In this document: piece by piece, positions 1 through 6,865 of the stretch
Layout: every line of letters begins with the position of its first letter
Position numbering within the stretch: the stretch's first letter is position 1
Assembly (NCBI GenBank): GCA_003454975.1
Contig: DMST01000209.1
Span: 1 to 31,376, forward strand
Source: Cytophagales bacterium
Lineage (GTDB): Bacteria; Bacteroidota; Bacteroidia; Cytophagales; Cyclobacteriaceae
Direction of reading: 5' to 3'
Length of the DNA: 31,376 nucleotides
The notes under the pieces: model-generated
What the model saw: the letters and a program-made list of their open reading frames with translations, nothing else
Databases searched by the model: none
Told to the model about the DNA's origin: nothing
Program-made: the position numbers and the translations under genes

Positions 1-387
1 GGTGCCCGCGCCCACGCCGGTGACGATGCCGAGATCGGTACCATTGGTTGGTGTTTTGGCGGCGGCTGGTCACTGCAAGCCAGCATTGCTTTGGGTGACC
101 AAGCGGCTGGGTGCGTGATCTACTACGGCCGTCCTGAAAAGGACGTAGAAAGACTCAAAACTCTCCAAACAGACGTGCTGGGCATTTTCGGAACCCAAGA
201 TAAAGGCATTCCGCCCAGCATGGTGGCCGAATTTGAGGAGAACATGGAAGCAGCAAACCAATCACTCTCGGTGCACAACTACGATGCCGGGCACGGCTTT
301 GCCAACCCCAGCAATCCCAACCACGTGGAAGAGGCAGCCGAAGAGGCTTGGGAACTGACCCTTAACTTTTTGAGCCGGCGGTTGTAA
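1..387 (+). CDS. Dienelactone hydrolase family protein, C-terminal part
   Basis: The reading frame is open from base 1 and ends at a TAA, so the N-terminus lies outside the window. The visible 128 residues carry the alpha/beta-hydrolase catalytic set of the dienelactone hydrolase family: a cysteine nucleophile in GWCFGGG near residue 18, a later Asp in GTQDKGIP and the His in AGHGFANP. A Cys rather than Ser nucleophile is typical of this family. Such enzymes hydrolyse small esters or lactones, and the real substrate here cannot be told. The gene ends 10 bases before aroE on the same strand, so the two may be co-transcribed. An in-frame ATG at base 91 lies after the nucleophile and cannot be the true start. 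Confidence 0.85.
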   Translation, partial: GARAHAGDDAEIGTIGWCFGGGWSLQASIALGDQAAGCVIYYGRPEKDVERLKTLQTDVLGIFGTQDKGIPPSMVAEFEENMEAANQSLSVHNYDAGHGFANPSNPNHVEEAAEEAWELTLNFLSRRL

Positions 388-397
388 GTTTGCTCGC

Positions 398-1147
398 ATG
401 AAGCAACTGGGCTTGATTGGCTACCCACTAGGGCACTCGTTTTCTAAAAAATACTTCTCCGAAAAGTTTTCCCGCGAGGGTATTCCTGGTTGGGACTATG
501 AGCTCTATCCACTGGAAAATATACATGAGCTATCGGCCTTGTTGGAAAACACACCCAACCTGCAAGGGCTGAACGTCACCATACCCTACAAGCAGGATGT
601 GATGGCCTATTGTCAATCTCTGGACCCCGGGGCAAAGCGCATAGGTGCGGTAAATACCTTGAAACGATTGCACGACGGCAGCTTCCGTGGTTTCAATACC
701 GACTACTTCGGCTTTCGGGATTCTTTGCGCGCCTGGGCAGGTGAAGCTATAACGGGCATCCAGGCATTGATTCTGGGCACGGGCGGGGCGGCCAAAGCCA
801 TTCAGGTGGCCCTGGAAGATTTAGAGATTCCTTACCGCTACGTTTCTCGCACGGCTAGGGAGGGAATCCTCAGTTATGCTCAATTAGCTGAAGGCAACCA
901 CCTATCGGACTATCACCTGATCATCAACACCACTCCTTTGGGCACGGCGCCCAATACGGATGGTGCTCCTGACTTACCCTATGCCCAGCTGACTAGCCAG
1001 CACTGGCTCTACGATCTGGTATACAATCCAGAAGTGACCCGGTTTATGGCCCTAGGCCAGGCCCAAGGTGCACAAACCAAGAATGGACTTGATATGCTGA
1101 TTGGGCAAGCTGAAAAAGCCTGGGAGATTTGGAATCAATCATTCTAA
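398..1147 (+). CDS. aroE: Shikimate dehydrogenase
   Basis: This enzyme reduces 3-dehydroshikimate to shikimate with NADPH in the cytoplasmic aromatic amino acid pathway. The 249-residue protein shows the family signatures in order: substrate-binding GYPLGHSFSKKYF (residues 8-20), NVTIPYKQ with catalytic Lys65, GAVNT (83-87), FNTDYFGF with catalytic Asp102, the nucleotide-binding loop GTGGAAKA (127-134), NTTPLG, DLVYNP and a C-terminal NGLDMLIGQA. It is slightly shorter than the usual 270 or so residues, which fits the compact AroE of Bacteroidota. All catalytic residues are present. The ATG lies 10 bases after the hydrolase stop. Confidence 0.95.
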   Translation: MKQLGLIGYPLGHSFSKKYFSEKFSREGIPGWDYELYPLENIHELSALLENTPNLQGLNVTIPYKQDVMAYCQSLDPGAKRIGAVNTLKRLHDGSFRGFNTDYFGFRDSLRAWAGEAITGIQALILGTGGAAKAIQVALEDLEIPYRYVSRTAREGILSYAQLAEGNHLSDYHLIINTTPLGTAPNTDGAPDLPYAQLTSQHWLYDLVYNPEVTRFMALGQAQGAQTKNGLDMLIGQAEKAWEIWNQSF

Positions 1148-1194
1148 TGAATCTCAAATATTTTTATGCCATTCTTTGGTACTGCTGGGTTAAA

Positions 1195-1213
1195 CATTCT
1201 AATATTGCAATAT
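1195..1213 (+). promoter_or_regulatory. Probable ArsR operator overlapping its own promoter
   Basis: The 17-mer CATTCTAATATTGCAAT (1195-1211) recurs exactly at 1567-1583. Its right half forms the perfect 12-base palindrome ATATTGCAATAT (1202-1213). TAATATTG (1200-1207) is one mismatch from the Bacteroidota -7 element TAnnTTTG, and a TTG lies about 21 bases upstream, at the usual -33 distance. A repressor bound to the palindrome would cover the -7 region. This is inferred autoregulation by the adjacent ArsR; sequence alone does not prove binding. Confidence 0.6.
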
Positions 1214-1228
1214 ATGGGAACTACAAAA

Positions 1229-1549
1229 ATGCTTGACTACGGGGAAGACGTGTATGAGCTGGCCGAACTGGCAAAAGCGCTGGCACATCCTGCCCGTGTG
1301 GCTATCCTCAAGCATTTATTGCGCGCCAAGCAATGCATTAATAACGATCTGGTGGAAGAATTGGGCCTCGCCCAACCTACCATTACTCGTCACCTGATGG
1401 AATTGAAGAAGGTGAATTTGCTACAAGGTACAGTAGACGGCACCCGGCTGAATTACTGTATCCATGCCGAAACCTGGGAGAAAGTAGCTAACACGTTTGC
1501 TGGCTTTTTCACGGATTTGGACACTATTCAAGGAGAGGACTGTTGTTAA
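1229..1549 (+). CDS. arsR: ArsR/SmtB-family metalloregulator
   Basis: This is a winged-helix repressor of about 106 residues. ELAKALAHPARVAILKHL (residues 13-30) is the classic ArsR dimer and wing start, and the recognition helix region is around LVEELGLAQPTITRHLMELKKVNLL (41-65). The cysteines are Cys36 in the alpha-3 region, Cys77, and an unusual terminal Cys105-Cys106 pair, all plausible thiolate ligands for As(III), Sb(III) or a soft metal. I chose the ATG at 1229 because the frame upstream (possible starts at 1166 and 1214) runs through the predicted promoter and operator and encodes no conserved residues. ATG 1214 remains possible. An operator copy on either side suggests that it represses both itself and the downstream arsenate reductase. 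Confidence 0.85.
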   Translation: MLDYGEDVYELAELAKALAHPARVAILKHLLRAKQCINNDLVEELGLAQPTITRHLMELKKVNLLQGTVDGTRLNYCIHAETWEKVANTFAGFFTDLDTIQGEDCC

Positions 1550-1566
1550 AAAAATTTGCTTCAAAG

Positions 1567-1584
1567 CATTCTAATATTGCAATA
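1567..1584 (+). promoter_or_regulatory. Second ArsR operator/promoter copy, upstream of the arsenate reductase
   Basis: This is an exact repeat of the 17-mer found at 1195-1211. The palindrome here is TATTGCAATA (1575-1584), and TAATATTG (1572-1579) again resembles a -7 element. The transcript would start near 1586, leaving a leader of about 230 bases before the reductase start codon. The exact repeat in the two places where an ArsR protein would be expected to act is the main support. Confidence 0.6.
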
Positions 1585-1620
1585 ATAAAATATTAATAAG
1601 CGCAACACCGACATAACATT

Positions 1621-1775
1621 TCCGAAGGCCAATAACCGAGGAAAACTGTATCGGAGACAGGATACCTCTGTGGCCGAGTGATCCCTTGCTGAGAGAATGG
1701 AAAAGAGAAAACCAACTCTCCTGAACGCCGAGATATCGGTTAACCTACGCAACACTACCCGAGGACATCAGGGTA
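1621..1775 (+). ncRNA. Hairpin-rich 5' leader of the arsenate reductase mRNA
   Basis: The stretch between the second operator and the reductase has no convincing ORF but several consecutive inverted repeats. Hairpin 1 pairs GGCCA (1627-1631) with TGGCC (1671-1675), GAG (1638-1640) with CTC (1666-1668) and GTATC (1648-1652) with GATAC (1661-1665). Hairpin 2 pairs GAGAG (1691-1695) with CTCTC (1716-1720) and TGG (1698-1700) with CCA (1712-1714). Hairpin 3 is CCGA-GATA-TCGG (1728-1739). Hairpin 4 pairs TACCC (1756-1760) with GGGTA (1771-1775). I recognise no known riboswitch class. The pairing is seen directly; a regulatory role is inference. Confidence 0.4.
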
Positions 1776-1814
1776 AAGTCTATTACCAAAAACAAGTGTA
1801 AACCCATTTCACAA

Positions 1815-2534
1815 ATGAAAAAATCCATCACCATCATAGTAATGCTGCTGTGCAGTGTCATCACAAGCCAGGCAGTTTCGCAGACCTTGAGCAAGAAGTT
1901 GGGGCAATTTGCCAAGGACATAGCTAGCAATTTTGACGAGGTATCAGCCGAAAGAAAAGCGGCCTTGGAAGAAATTGGTGACTATATGTTGGCCTCCATA
2001 ACTGAGCACAACGAAGCACAGTTGGTCATCATCTGTACGCACAACAGCCGCCGTAGCCAGATTACCCAAGCTATGACTTACCTGGCTAGTGAATATTACG
2101 GTGTAGCAAACGTGAAAACCTTCTCAGGAGGATTGGAAGTAACAGCATTCCACCCTAATGCAGTAGCAGCACTAAAGCGTGCAGGCTTTTGGATTGAGAA
2201 AAGTGCATCTGGAGACAATCCAACTTACTTGACTACCCTAGGCAAGAACTACTCGCAGATGCTGCAGTTTTCGAAAGAATACGGCCACCAAGATAATCCT
2301 ACAGAGAATTTTGCGGCCATTATGGTATGCTCGGATGCTGATAAATCTTGCCCTCTTGTTTCGGGCGCCGACCGCAGGTTTTCTCTACCGTATGACGATC
2401 CCCGATATTTTGACGGCAAACCTGCCGCTGAGCAAAAATACGATGAGACCGTAGCCACAATTGGTAAGGAGATTTTTTATCTAGTGGACTACGTGAAGCA
2501 ACAGCAGATCCTGGTAGCTGAAGCCAACAAGTAA
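1815..2534 (+). CDS. Arsenate reductase / low-molecular-weight tyrosine phosphatase family protein with signal peptide
   Basis: This 239-residue protein has an N-terminal hydrophobic segment (residues 4-20, after KK), which looks like a Sec signal peptide ending near SQAVSQ. The core has the phosphatase loop Cys74-THNSR-Arg80, then CSDADKSCP with Cys172 and Cys179, and the acid motif YDDPRYF (Asp194/195). The 7-residue spacing of the second and third cysteines matches the thioredoxin-coupled arsenate reductase of the Staphylococcus pI258 type, where three cysteines relay the disulphide. Arsenate reduction is therefore likely, since plain tyrosine phosphatases lack that pair. Export is odd, because this family is normally cytoplasmic. 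The gene follows ArsR and an operator copy and is followed by a terminator. No arsenite exporter gene is visible nearby. Confidence 0.85.
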   Translation: MKKSITIIVMLLCSVITSQAVSQTLSKKLGQFAKDIASNFDEVSAERKAALEEIGDYMLASITEHNEAQLVIICTHNSRRSQITQAMTYLASEYYGVANVKTFSGGLEVTAFHPNAVAALKRAGFWIEKSASGDNPTYLTTLGKNYSQMLQFSKEYGHQDNPTENFAAIMVCSDADKSCPLVSGADRRFSLPYDDPRYFDGKPAAEQKYDETVATIGKEIFYLVDYVKQQQILVAEANK

Positions 2535-2551
2535 TTTATATTCCCCTACAT

Positions 2552-2580
2552 AAGCCCTGCGCCCAGACGCAGGGCTTTTA
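2552..2580 (+). terminator. Rho-independent terminator of the arsenate reductase gene
   Basis: A perfect 10-base-pair stem, AAGCCCTGCG (2552-2561) with CGCAGGGCTT (2568-2577), has a six-base loop and runs into a short T tract. It lies 18 bases after the reductase stop codon. Confidence 0.85.
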
Positions 2581-2603
2581 GATTGCCCATTCTGACGCTC
2601 GGC

Positions 2604-2882
2604 TTATATATCCGGCTCTTCCGGTAGTATTCTGAAACCTTTTCCCCAAGCCGTAAATCCATCCAGAAAATCAACTAGCTGATCGTGCCGGGCCTCATCT
2701 GCATCACTTTCAATGCTTTCACCCAGTAGCCTATGTAGCTCAAGCAGCCAGGTGTAAATCAACTTTTTAGAATTGCCCGTTTGATGCTGGATATTCACCC
2801 AGGCATGCAATCCTTCGAAATCCTCATTCTGAAGAAAACAAAGTAACTGATGCCTAACCTGCTCATATTCAGAGTCCTCCAT
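2604..2882 (-). CDS. Small protein of unknown function
   Basis: I do not recognise this 92-residue protein. It is acidic, probably mostly alpha-helical, and has no signal peptide or membrane segment. It is rich in Leu, Glu and Asp, with aromatic residues in HAWVNIQH and FTAWGKGFR. Its start codon lies only 5 bases after the stop of the TolB-like gene, and both are on the minus strand, so it is probably the last gene of the esterase/TolB-like operon. It might be a cytoplasmic partner of that operon, but nothing in the sequence shows a function. An antisense frame at 2881-3096 overlaps the TolB-like gene and is a shadow. Confidence 0.6.
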   Translation of the reverse strand: MEDSEYEQVRHQLLCFLQNEDFEGLHAWVNIQHQTGNSKKLIYTWLLELHRLLGESIESDADEARHDQLVDFLDGFTAWGKGFRILPEEPDI

Positions 2883-2887
2883 GGGTA

Positions 2888-3781
2888 TTATTCCATCCGT
2901 TCCTCTGGCCGATCGATCAACCGATGCACTTCTCCACTCTCGAATTGGTATGCGAAAATGGACTCATCTCCGTCTTGATCAGAGACGAACAGAACCTTAT
3001 CCCCTGAATTGCAAACTGCCGGGTAGTATCCACCACTTTCGAAAGTGTGGAGCACCCTGGGTTGCCCACCCAAATAGTTCATGGCTGAGAGGGTAGCCTT
3101 ACCCTCCGGCCGGGAGAGATAGAAAATACGCGAGGCATCAGCATTGGCTACGGCCCACCCATCATAGTGGTCATTACTTGTGAACCGCACCACATTGTAA
3201 GCAAACATTTCCATCATGTAGATTTCCTTGTTGCCATCCCGCTCACTGGTAAAAAGTAGCTGGTTGGTAATGGGGATATAGTGCGGGTGATCGTCCAGGC
3301 CAGGACTCTTAGTTAGGTTCTGCTTAGATCCCGACGCGGTATTGATAGCAAATAGCTCCCGGTTCCCCGTCTCCTCTGATGGGTACACAATAGACTCGTT
3401 GTTGATCCAGACTGGTCGCATGGGATTAAAGGTGTGGGTAGGGGCTACGTTGCGGATATCGCCCGTTTCCAAATTGAGGATGGCTATTTGCCAATCCCCT
3501 TCCACCTTTTGGCAGAAGGCCAATTGCGCTCCGTTTGGCGACCAAGCCGGATAGTGCTTCTCTTCTGAGGTCTCCGTCAGCTGTTCGGTAACCTCAGTAT
3601 CCAGCTGATGTAGGTACAACTGGCGAGTACCCGTGCGGTCAGAGGTAAACGCCAATCGCTGGCAGCGCATCTCCCAAGCCGGCTCCGAAGCCGTCACCGG
3701 GGGCAAGTTCAGGTACTTAAAAAGAAAAAATGCCCCTACCAGAAACACGGTAGCTAGTAAAACCCAAAGAACACTCTTCAT
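2888..3781 (-). CDS. TolB-like beta-propeller protein (PD40/WD40-like repeats), membrane-anchored
   Basis: This 297-residue protein starts with an uncleaved-looking signal anchor (hydrophobic residues 4-22). The rest is a chain of PD40-type blades recognisable by phrases such as LAFTSDRTGTRQLYL, YPAWSPNGAQLAF, IVYPSEETGNRELF, LLFTSERDGNKEIYM and VLFVSDQDGDESIF, each a blade strand with an xxSDxxGxxxIY pattern. At least five blades are visible. The family acts in the periplasm or at the cell surface in protein-protein or ligand contacts. It is not TolB itself, because the N-terminal TolB domain and Tol-Pal neighbours are absent. It sits 15 bases downstream of the secreted esterase gene, so joint expression is likely. 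The partner or substrate is unknown. Confidence 0.8.
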   Translation of the reverse strand: MKSVLWVLLATVFLVGAFFLFKYLNLPPVTASEPAWEMRCQRLAFTSDRTGTRQLYLHQLDTEVTEQLTETSEEKHYPAWSPNGAQLAFCQKVEGDWQIAILNLETGDIRNVAPTHTFNPMRPVWINNESIVYPSEETGNRELFAINTASGSKQNLTKSPGLDDHPHYIPITNQLLFTSERDGNKEIYMMEMFAYNVVRFTSNDHYDGWAVANADASRIFYLSRPEGKATLSAMNYLGGQPRVLHTFESGGYYPAVCNSGDKVLFVSDQDGDESIFAYQFESGEVHRLIDRPEERME

Positions 3782-3796
3782 GACTAGAAATAGTAA

Positions 3797-4945
3797 TTAT
3801 TGAAAGTACTCAGGATACAAAAACTGGAGACTACCTAGCAAATGCTCACGCCAGAACTTCTCACTATGGTCACCCTCAGGTACCATCAAATACTTGGCGG
3901 TAACGTTAGGCGTAGCTTCCAGATCATTTTTGAGCCCCTCGGAGTCACCCACCATGAAAGGGCCTTCCCTTCCGCCGATAAGAATGTAGGCCCGCACCGG
4001 AATCTCAGGAGCATATTCGGCCACTTCATCTTTCATTTCCAGTCGGTTGATCCATAAAGCAGATGAAAAAAGGCCCAATCGGCTAAAGACACCCGGGTAG
4101 CGTGTGGCCGCATGTAGGGAGATTAGCGAGCCTAAGCTGCTGCCCATTATGCCCGTATGCTTTGCATCCGTTAGCGTTCGAAACTCCGCATCAATCATGG
4201 GTTTCAATTCCTTCACAATAAAATCCACGTAGGCCGAGCCTTCACCCCCTCCGGCCCGCTCCTCATTAAAGTAGGGAGTATATTCATCCACTCGTTTCTC
4301 CCCGCCGTTGTCAATCCCCACGGCAATAATGGGCAAACCCAGGCTATCCAACATCTCGTCCACTCCCCATTCACCGGCATAGCTCGTTTCTGCGTCAAAT
4401 ACATTTTGTCCATCGTGCAGATAAAGGACCGGATAGCGCTGGATACCCTCCTCGTACCCTTGGGGCAAATAAATCCAAATACGACGCGTACGGCCTAGCG
4501 ACCCCATCATCAGATCCTCTTTCCATATCTGTACCCGCTCGCTGGCGGTACTACCCATAGCCACCAGGTCCGAATCCAAGTCCTTCCAGCCCGCGATTTG
4601 GAAGTCTTGTGCATCTCCAGGTTTTGGCCTCCATTCCCGATTGCTCATCACTTCCATTTGTGCATCTAGTTCTTCGGCATTCCACGAACCACGGGTAAAC
4701 TTGAAAAGCAACGTTCCTGCTCCTTCCGGGGTGATTGTCAGGGCCAGGCTACCGTCATCCTGGAGTTGCAGTTGATAAGCTTCCAAGCCAGGTTGCCAAC
4801 CGTTGAAATTTCCGGCCACGTAAACCGGAGCATTCTCCGGATGGCTGTCGGGCAGGCCGGTAACCCGAAAGGTGATCTGTGCGTGGGAAAAAGAAGCAGG
4901 CGCAATGCATAGAAGCATGAGCAGAGACCGAAAAAAGAACATCAT
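3797..4945 (-). CDS. Secreted esterase (esterase D / enterochelin-esterase-like) with N-terminal CBM48-like domain
   Basis: This 382-residue protein has a signal peptide (about residues 1-22, hydrophobic FFFRSLLMLLCIAPASF). It continues with a carbohydrate-binding-like beta domain marked by VYVAGNFNGWQPGL (41-54) and FKFTRGSWN (81-89). The alpha/beta-hydrolase domain of the putative esterase family follows: YPVLYLHDGQNVFD (171-184), IIAVGIDNG, the nucleophile elbow GSSLG with Ser270, and EGDHSEKFW with His360. Relatives include feruloyl/acetyl-xylan-type esterases and siderophore esterases. The exact substrate is not deducible, and the starch/glycogen-type domain need not bind starch. The product is probably periplasmic or extracellular. 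It is the first gene of a probable three-gene minus-strand operon. Confidence 0.85.
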   Translation of the reverse strand: MMFFFRSLLMLLCIAPASFSHAQITFRVTGLPDSHPENAPVYVAGNFNGWQPGLEAYQLQLQDDGSLALTITPEGAGTLLFKFTRGSWNAEELDAQMEVMSNREWRPKPGDAQDFQIAGWKDLDSDLVAMGSTASERVQIWKEDLMMGSLGRTRRIWIYLPQGYEEGIQRYPVLYLHDGQNVFDAETSYAGEWGVDEMLDSLGLPIIAVGIDNGGEKRVDEYTPYFNEERAGGGEGSAYVDFIVKELKPMIDAEFRTLTDAKHTGIMGSSLGSLISLHAATRYPGVFSRLGLFSSALWINRLEMKDEVAEYAPEIPVRAYILIGGREGPFMVGDSEGLKNDLEATPNVTAKYLMVPEGDHSEKFWREHLLGSLQFLYPEYFQ

Positions 4946-5035
4946 CTTGAGGACGTATTTGACCTAGTAAAAATTGTATTCTAAAAAGAGTTACGACGAA
5001 AAAGAGCATTTAATCGATGAATTTTCTGAGAAAAT

Positions 5036-5043
5036 TATCTTTG
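5036..5043 (+). promoter_or_regulatory. Possible distal -7 promoter element upstream of guaB
   Basis: TATCTTTG fits the Bacteroidota -7 consensus TAnnTTTG on the plus strand, in the 287-base divergent gap between the esterase operon and guaB. No clear -33 TTG is seen at the right distance. It lies about 190 bases before the guaB start and may be a chance match or a second promoter. Confidence 0.25.
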
Positions 5044-5191
5044 GTCTTTTCTTCGTTTAGCCGGTAAATGGTTGTCTTACTTCCAGTATTTAAAAGTATT
5101 CTTATGCCAAGGATTCGTCCTTCAGCAGGATATCCCATTGGTGGATACAGAAAGCCTTTCCACCGTATTTTATTATTCTAATTACTCTCCG

Positions 5192-5199
5192 TACTTTTG
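5192..5199 (+). promoter_or_regulatory. Probable guaB promoter -7 element
   Basis: TACTTTTG matches TAnnTTTG exactly and sits 33 bases before the guaB ATG, which implies a leader of about 25-30 bases. The surrounding 13-mer TCCGTACTTTTGG (5188-5200) is repeated exactly in front of the siaC-like gene at 24242-24254. A clear -33 TTG is missing. Confidence 0.55.
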
Positions 5200-5232
5200 G
5201 CTGGCAAATAAGATCGATAAACTTATTTGCAC

Positions 5233-6705
5233 ATGGCTCTCGATACCTCCAATATTCTGTTTGAAGCACTCACCTATGACGACGTGCTTCTATTGCCTGG
5301 CTACTCGGAAATCCTTCCCCGCGACGCGGTTACCCAAACACAACTTACTCGTAACATTTCTCTGAACATTCCTTTGGTGTCTGCTGCTATGGACACCGTA
5401 ACGGAAGCCAATCTGGCAATTGCCATGGCCTTGGAAGGAGGAATCGGCATGATCCACAAGAACATGACAAAGGAGGCTCAGGCCGCCCAGGTACGTAAAG
5501 TAAAACGTTCCCAAAGCGGTATGATTCTGGATCCTATCACCTTGGATGAGTCCAAAACAGTGAATGATGCCGTAGCCATCATGCGTGAATACAAAATTGG
5601 TGGTATTCCTGTAGTAGATGGAGACAGAAAGCTCATTGGTATCATCACCAACCGTGATTTACGCTTTGAAAAGCTAGACGGACGCATGGTGACTGAGCTG
5701 ATGACCAAGGATAATCTGGTGACTGCCAAGCCCGGAATTACCCTGGAAGATGCCGAAGAGACCTTACAAGAGTTCAAAATTGAGAAGCTACCCATCGTAG
5801 ACGAAGGGGGCAAATTGGTGGGGCTCATCACCTATAAAGATATTCTGAAAAATCGCGATCGTCCCAATGCCTGTAAAGACGAATACGGTCGCTTGCGTGT
5901 AGGTGCTGCCGTGGGCGTTACGCCAGACATTTTAGAACGGATTGAAGCTTTGATTCAGGCAGGAGTTGACGTGGTAGCTATCGATACCGCACATGGGCAC
6001 TCTGCCGGAGTAATCAACACGGTACGCAAAGTAAAAGAAGCCTATCCCGATTTGGACATCATTGCTGGCAACGTAGCTACCGCTGACGGGGCTAAGGCCT
6101 TGGCCGATGCCGGAGCGGATGGGGTAAAAGTGGGCGTAGGCCCAGGTAGTATCTGTACCACCCGTGTAGTAGCCGGTGTGGGTGTGCCTCAGTTGTCCGC
6201 CGTTATGGAGGCCGTTCGCGGTTTGGAAGGTACAGGCGTGCCTGTAATTGCCGATGGCGGTATCCGCTACTCTGGCGACGTAGTGAAAGCCCTATCTGGC
6301 GGAGCCAGCAGCGTTATGATTGGTTCGGCACTGGCAGGAACAGAAGAGGCGCCCGGCGAGGTGATCCTGTTGGAGGGCCGGAAATTCAAAAGCTACCGGG
6401 GTATGGGGTCTGTGGAGGCCATGGAGGAAGGTAGCAAAGATCGCTACTTCCAAGATGCTGAGGATGATATTAAAAAACTGGTGCCAGAGGGCATTGTAGG
6501 TAGAGTACCTTACAAAGGGCTAGTGGCCGAGGTACTGTACCAAATGGTAGGCGGCCTGCGGGCAGGTATGGGCTACTGTGGAGCAGGTACCGTGGCCGGG
6601 CTTAAGGAGGCCAAGTTCGTGAAGATCACCGCTGCCGGGTATGCCGAAAGTCACCCGCACAACATCCAGATTACGCGAGAGGCACCTAACTATAGCCGCC
6701 GGTAA
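5233..6705 (+). CDS. guaB: IMP dehydrogenase
   Basis: The enzyme oxidises IMP to XMP with NAD+, the committed step of GMP synthesis. The 490-residue length is normal. The N-terminal barrel start LTYDDVLLLPGYSEILPRD is followed by a tandem CBS (Bateman) domain at about residues 93-205. The second half of the barrel holds the catalytic loop GPGSICTTR with Cys308, the IMP-binding ADGGIRYSGD, the flap YRGMGSVEAM, and a GLRAGMGYCGA segment near the end. I prefer the ATG at 5233 to the in-frame TTG at 5227. It has its own promoter upstream and a terminator downstream. Many Bacteroidota place guaB close to the parvulin-type foldase genes; here the two are separated by the partner-switch cassette. 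Confidence 0.97.
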   Translation: MALDTSNILFEALTYDDVLLLPGYSEILPRDAVTQTQLTRNISLNIPLVSAAMDTVTEANLAIAMALEGGIGMIHKNMTKEAQAAQVRKVKRSQSGMILDPITLDESKTVNDAVAIMREYKIGGIPVVDGDRKLIGIITNRDLRFEKLDGRMVTELMTKDNLVTAKPGITLEDAEETLQEFKIEKLPIVDEGGKLVGLITYKDILKNRDRPNACKDEYGRLRVGAAVGVTPDILERIEALIQAGVDVVAIDTAHGHSAGVINTVRKVKEAYPDLDIIAGNVATADGAKALADAGADGVKVGVGPGSICTTRVVAGVGVPQLSAVMEAVRGLEGTGVPVIADGGIRYSGDVVKALSGGASSVMIGSALAGTEEAPGEVILLEGRKFKSYRGMGSVEAMEEGSKDRYFQDAEDDIKKLVPEGIVGRVPYKGLVAEVLYQMVGGLRAGMGYCGAGTVAGLKEAKFVKITAAGYAESHPHNIQITREAPNYSRR

Positions 6706-6727
6706 AAGAATACCCGCACACATACCG

Positions 6728-6763
6728 AAGCCGACTTGCCGAAAGGGGAGTCGGCTTTTATTT
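6728..6763 (+). terminator. Rho-independent terminator of guaB
   Basis: The stem AAGCCGACT (6728-6736) pairs with AGTCGGCTT (6749-6757) around a 12-base loop and is followed by a T-rich stretch. It lies 22 bases after the guaB stop. Confidence 0.8.
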
Positions 6764-6865
6764 ACCACCGCAATCGTAAGCACCCACCAAACCCAAATTA
6801 TTAGTTATCTTACGCTGGGTGTATAAATTCCGCGGATACCCATACATGGGTCACTGACTACCTAT

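Noticed and set aside
1621..1780. Resemblance of part of the arsenate-reductase leader to a TPP riboswitch (CTGAGA around 1689-1694, CCTGAAC at 1720-1726).
   Set aside because: The conserved CTGAT...GGxTAAT core and closing pairing of the TPP class are absent, and the downstream gene is not a thiamine gene.
5072..5365. Plus-strand ORF of 97 residues in front of and overlapping guaB.
   Set aside because: It runs through the predicted guaB promoter and into guaB in another frame; no motif or start signal supports it.
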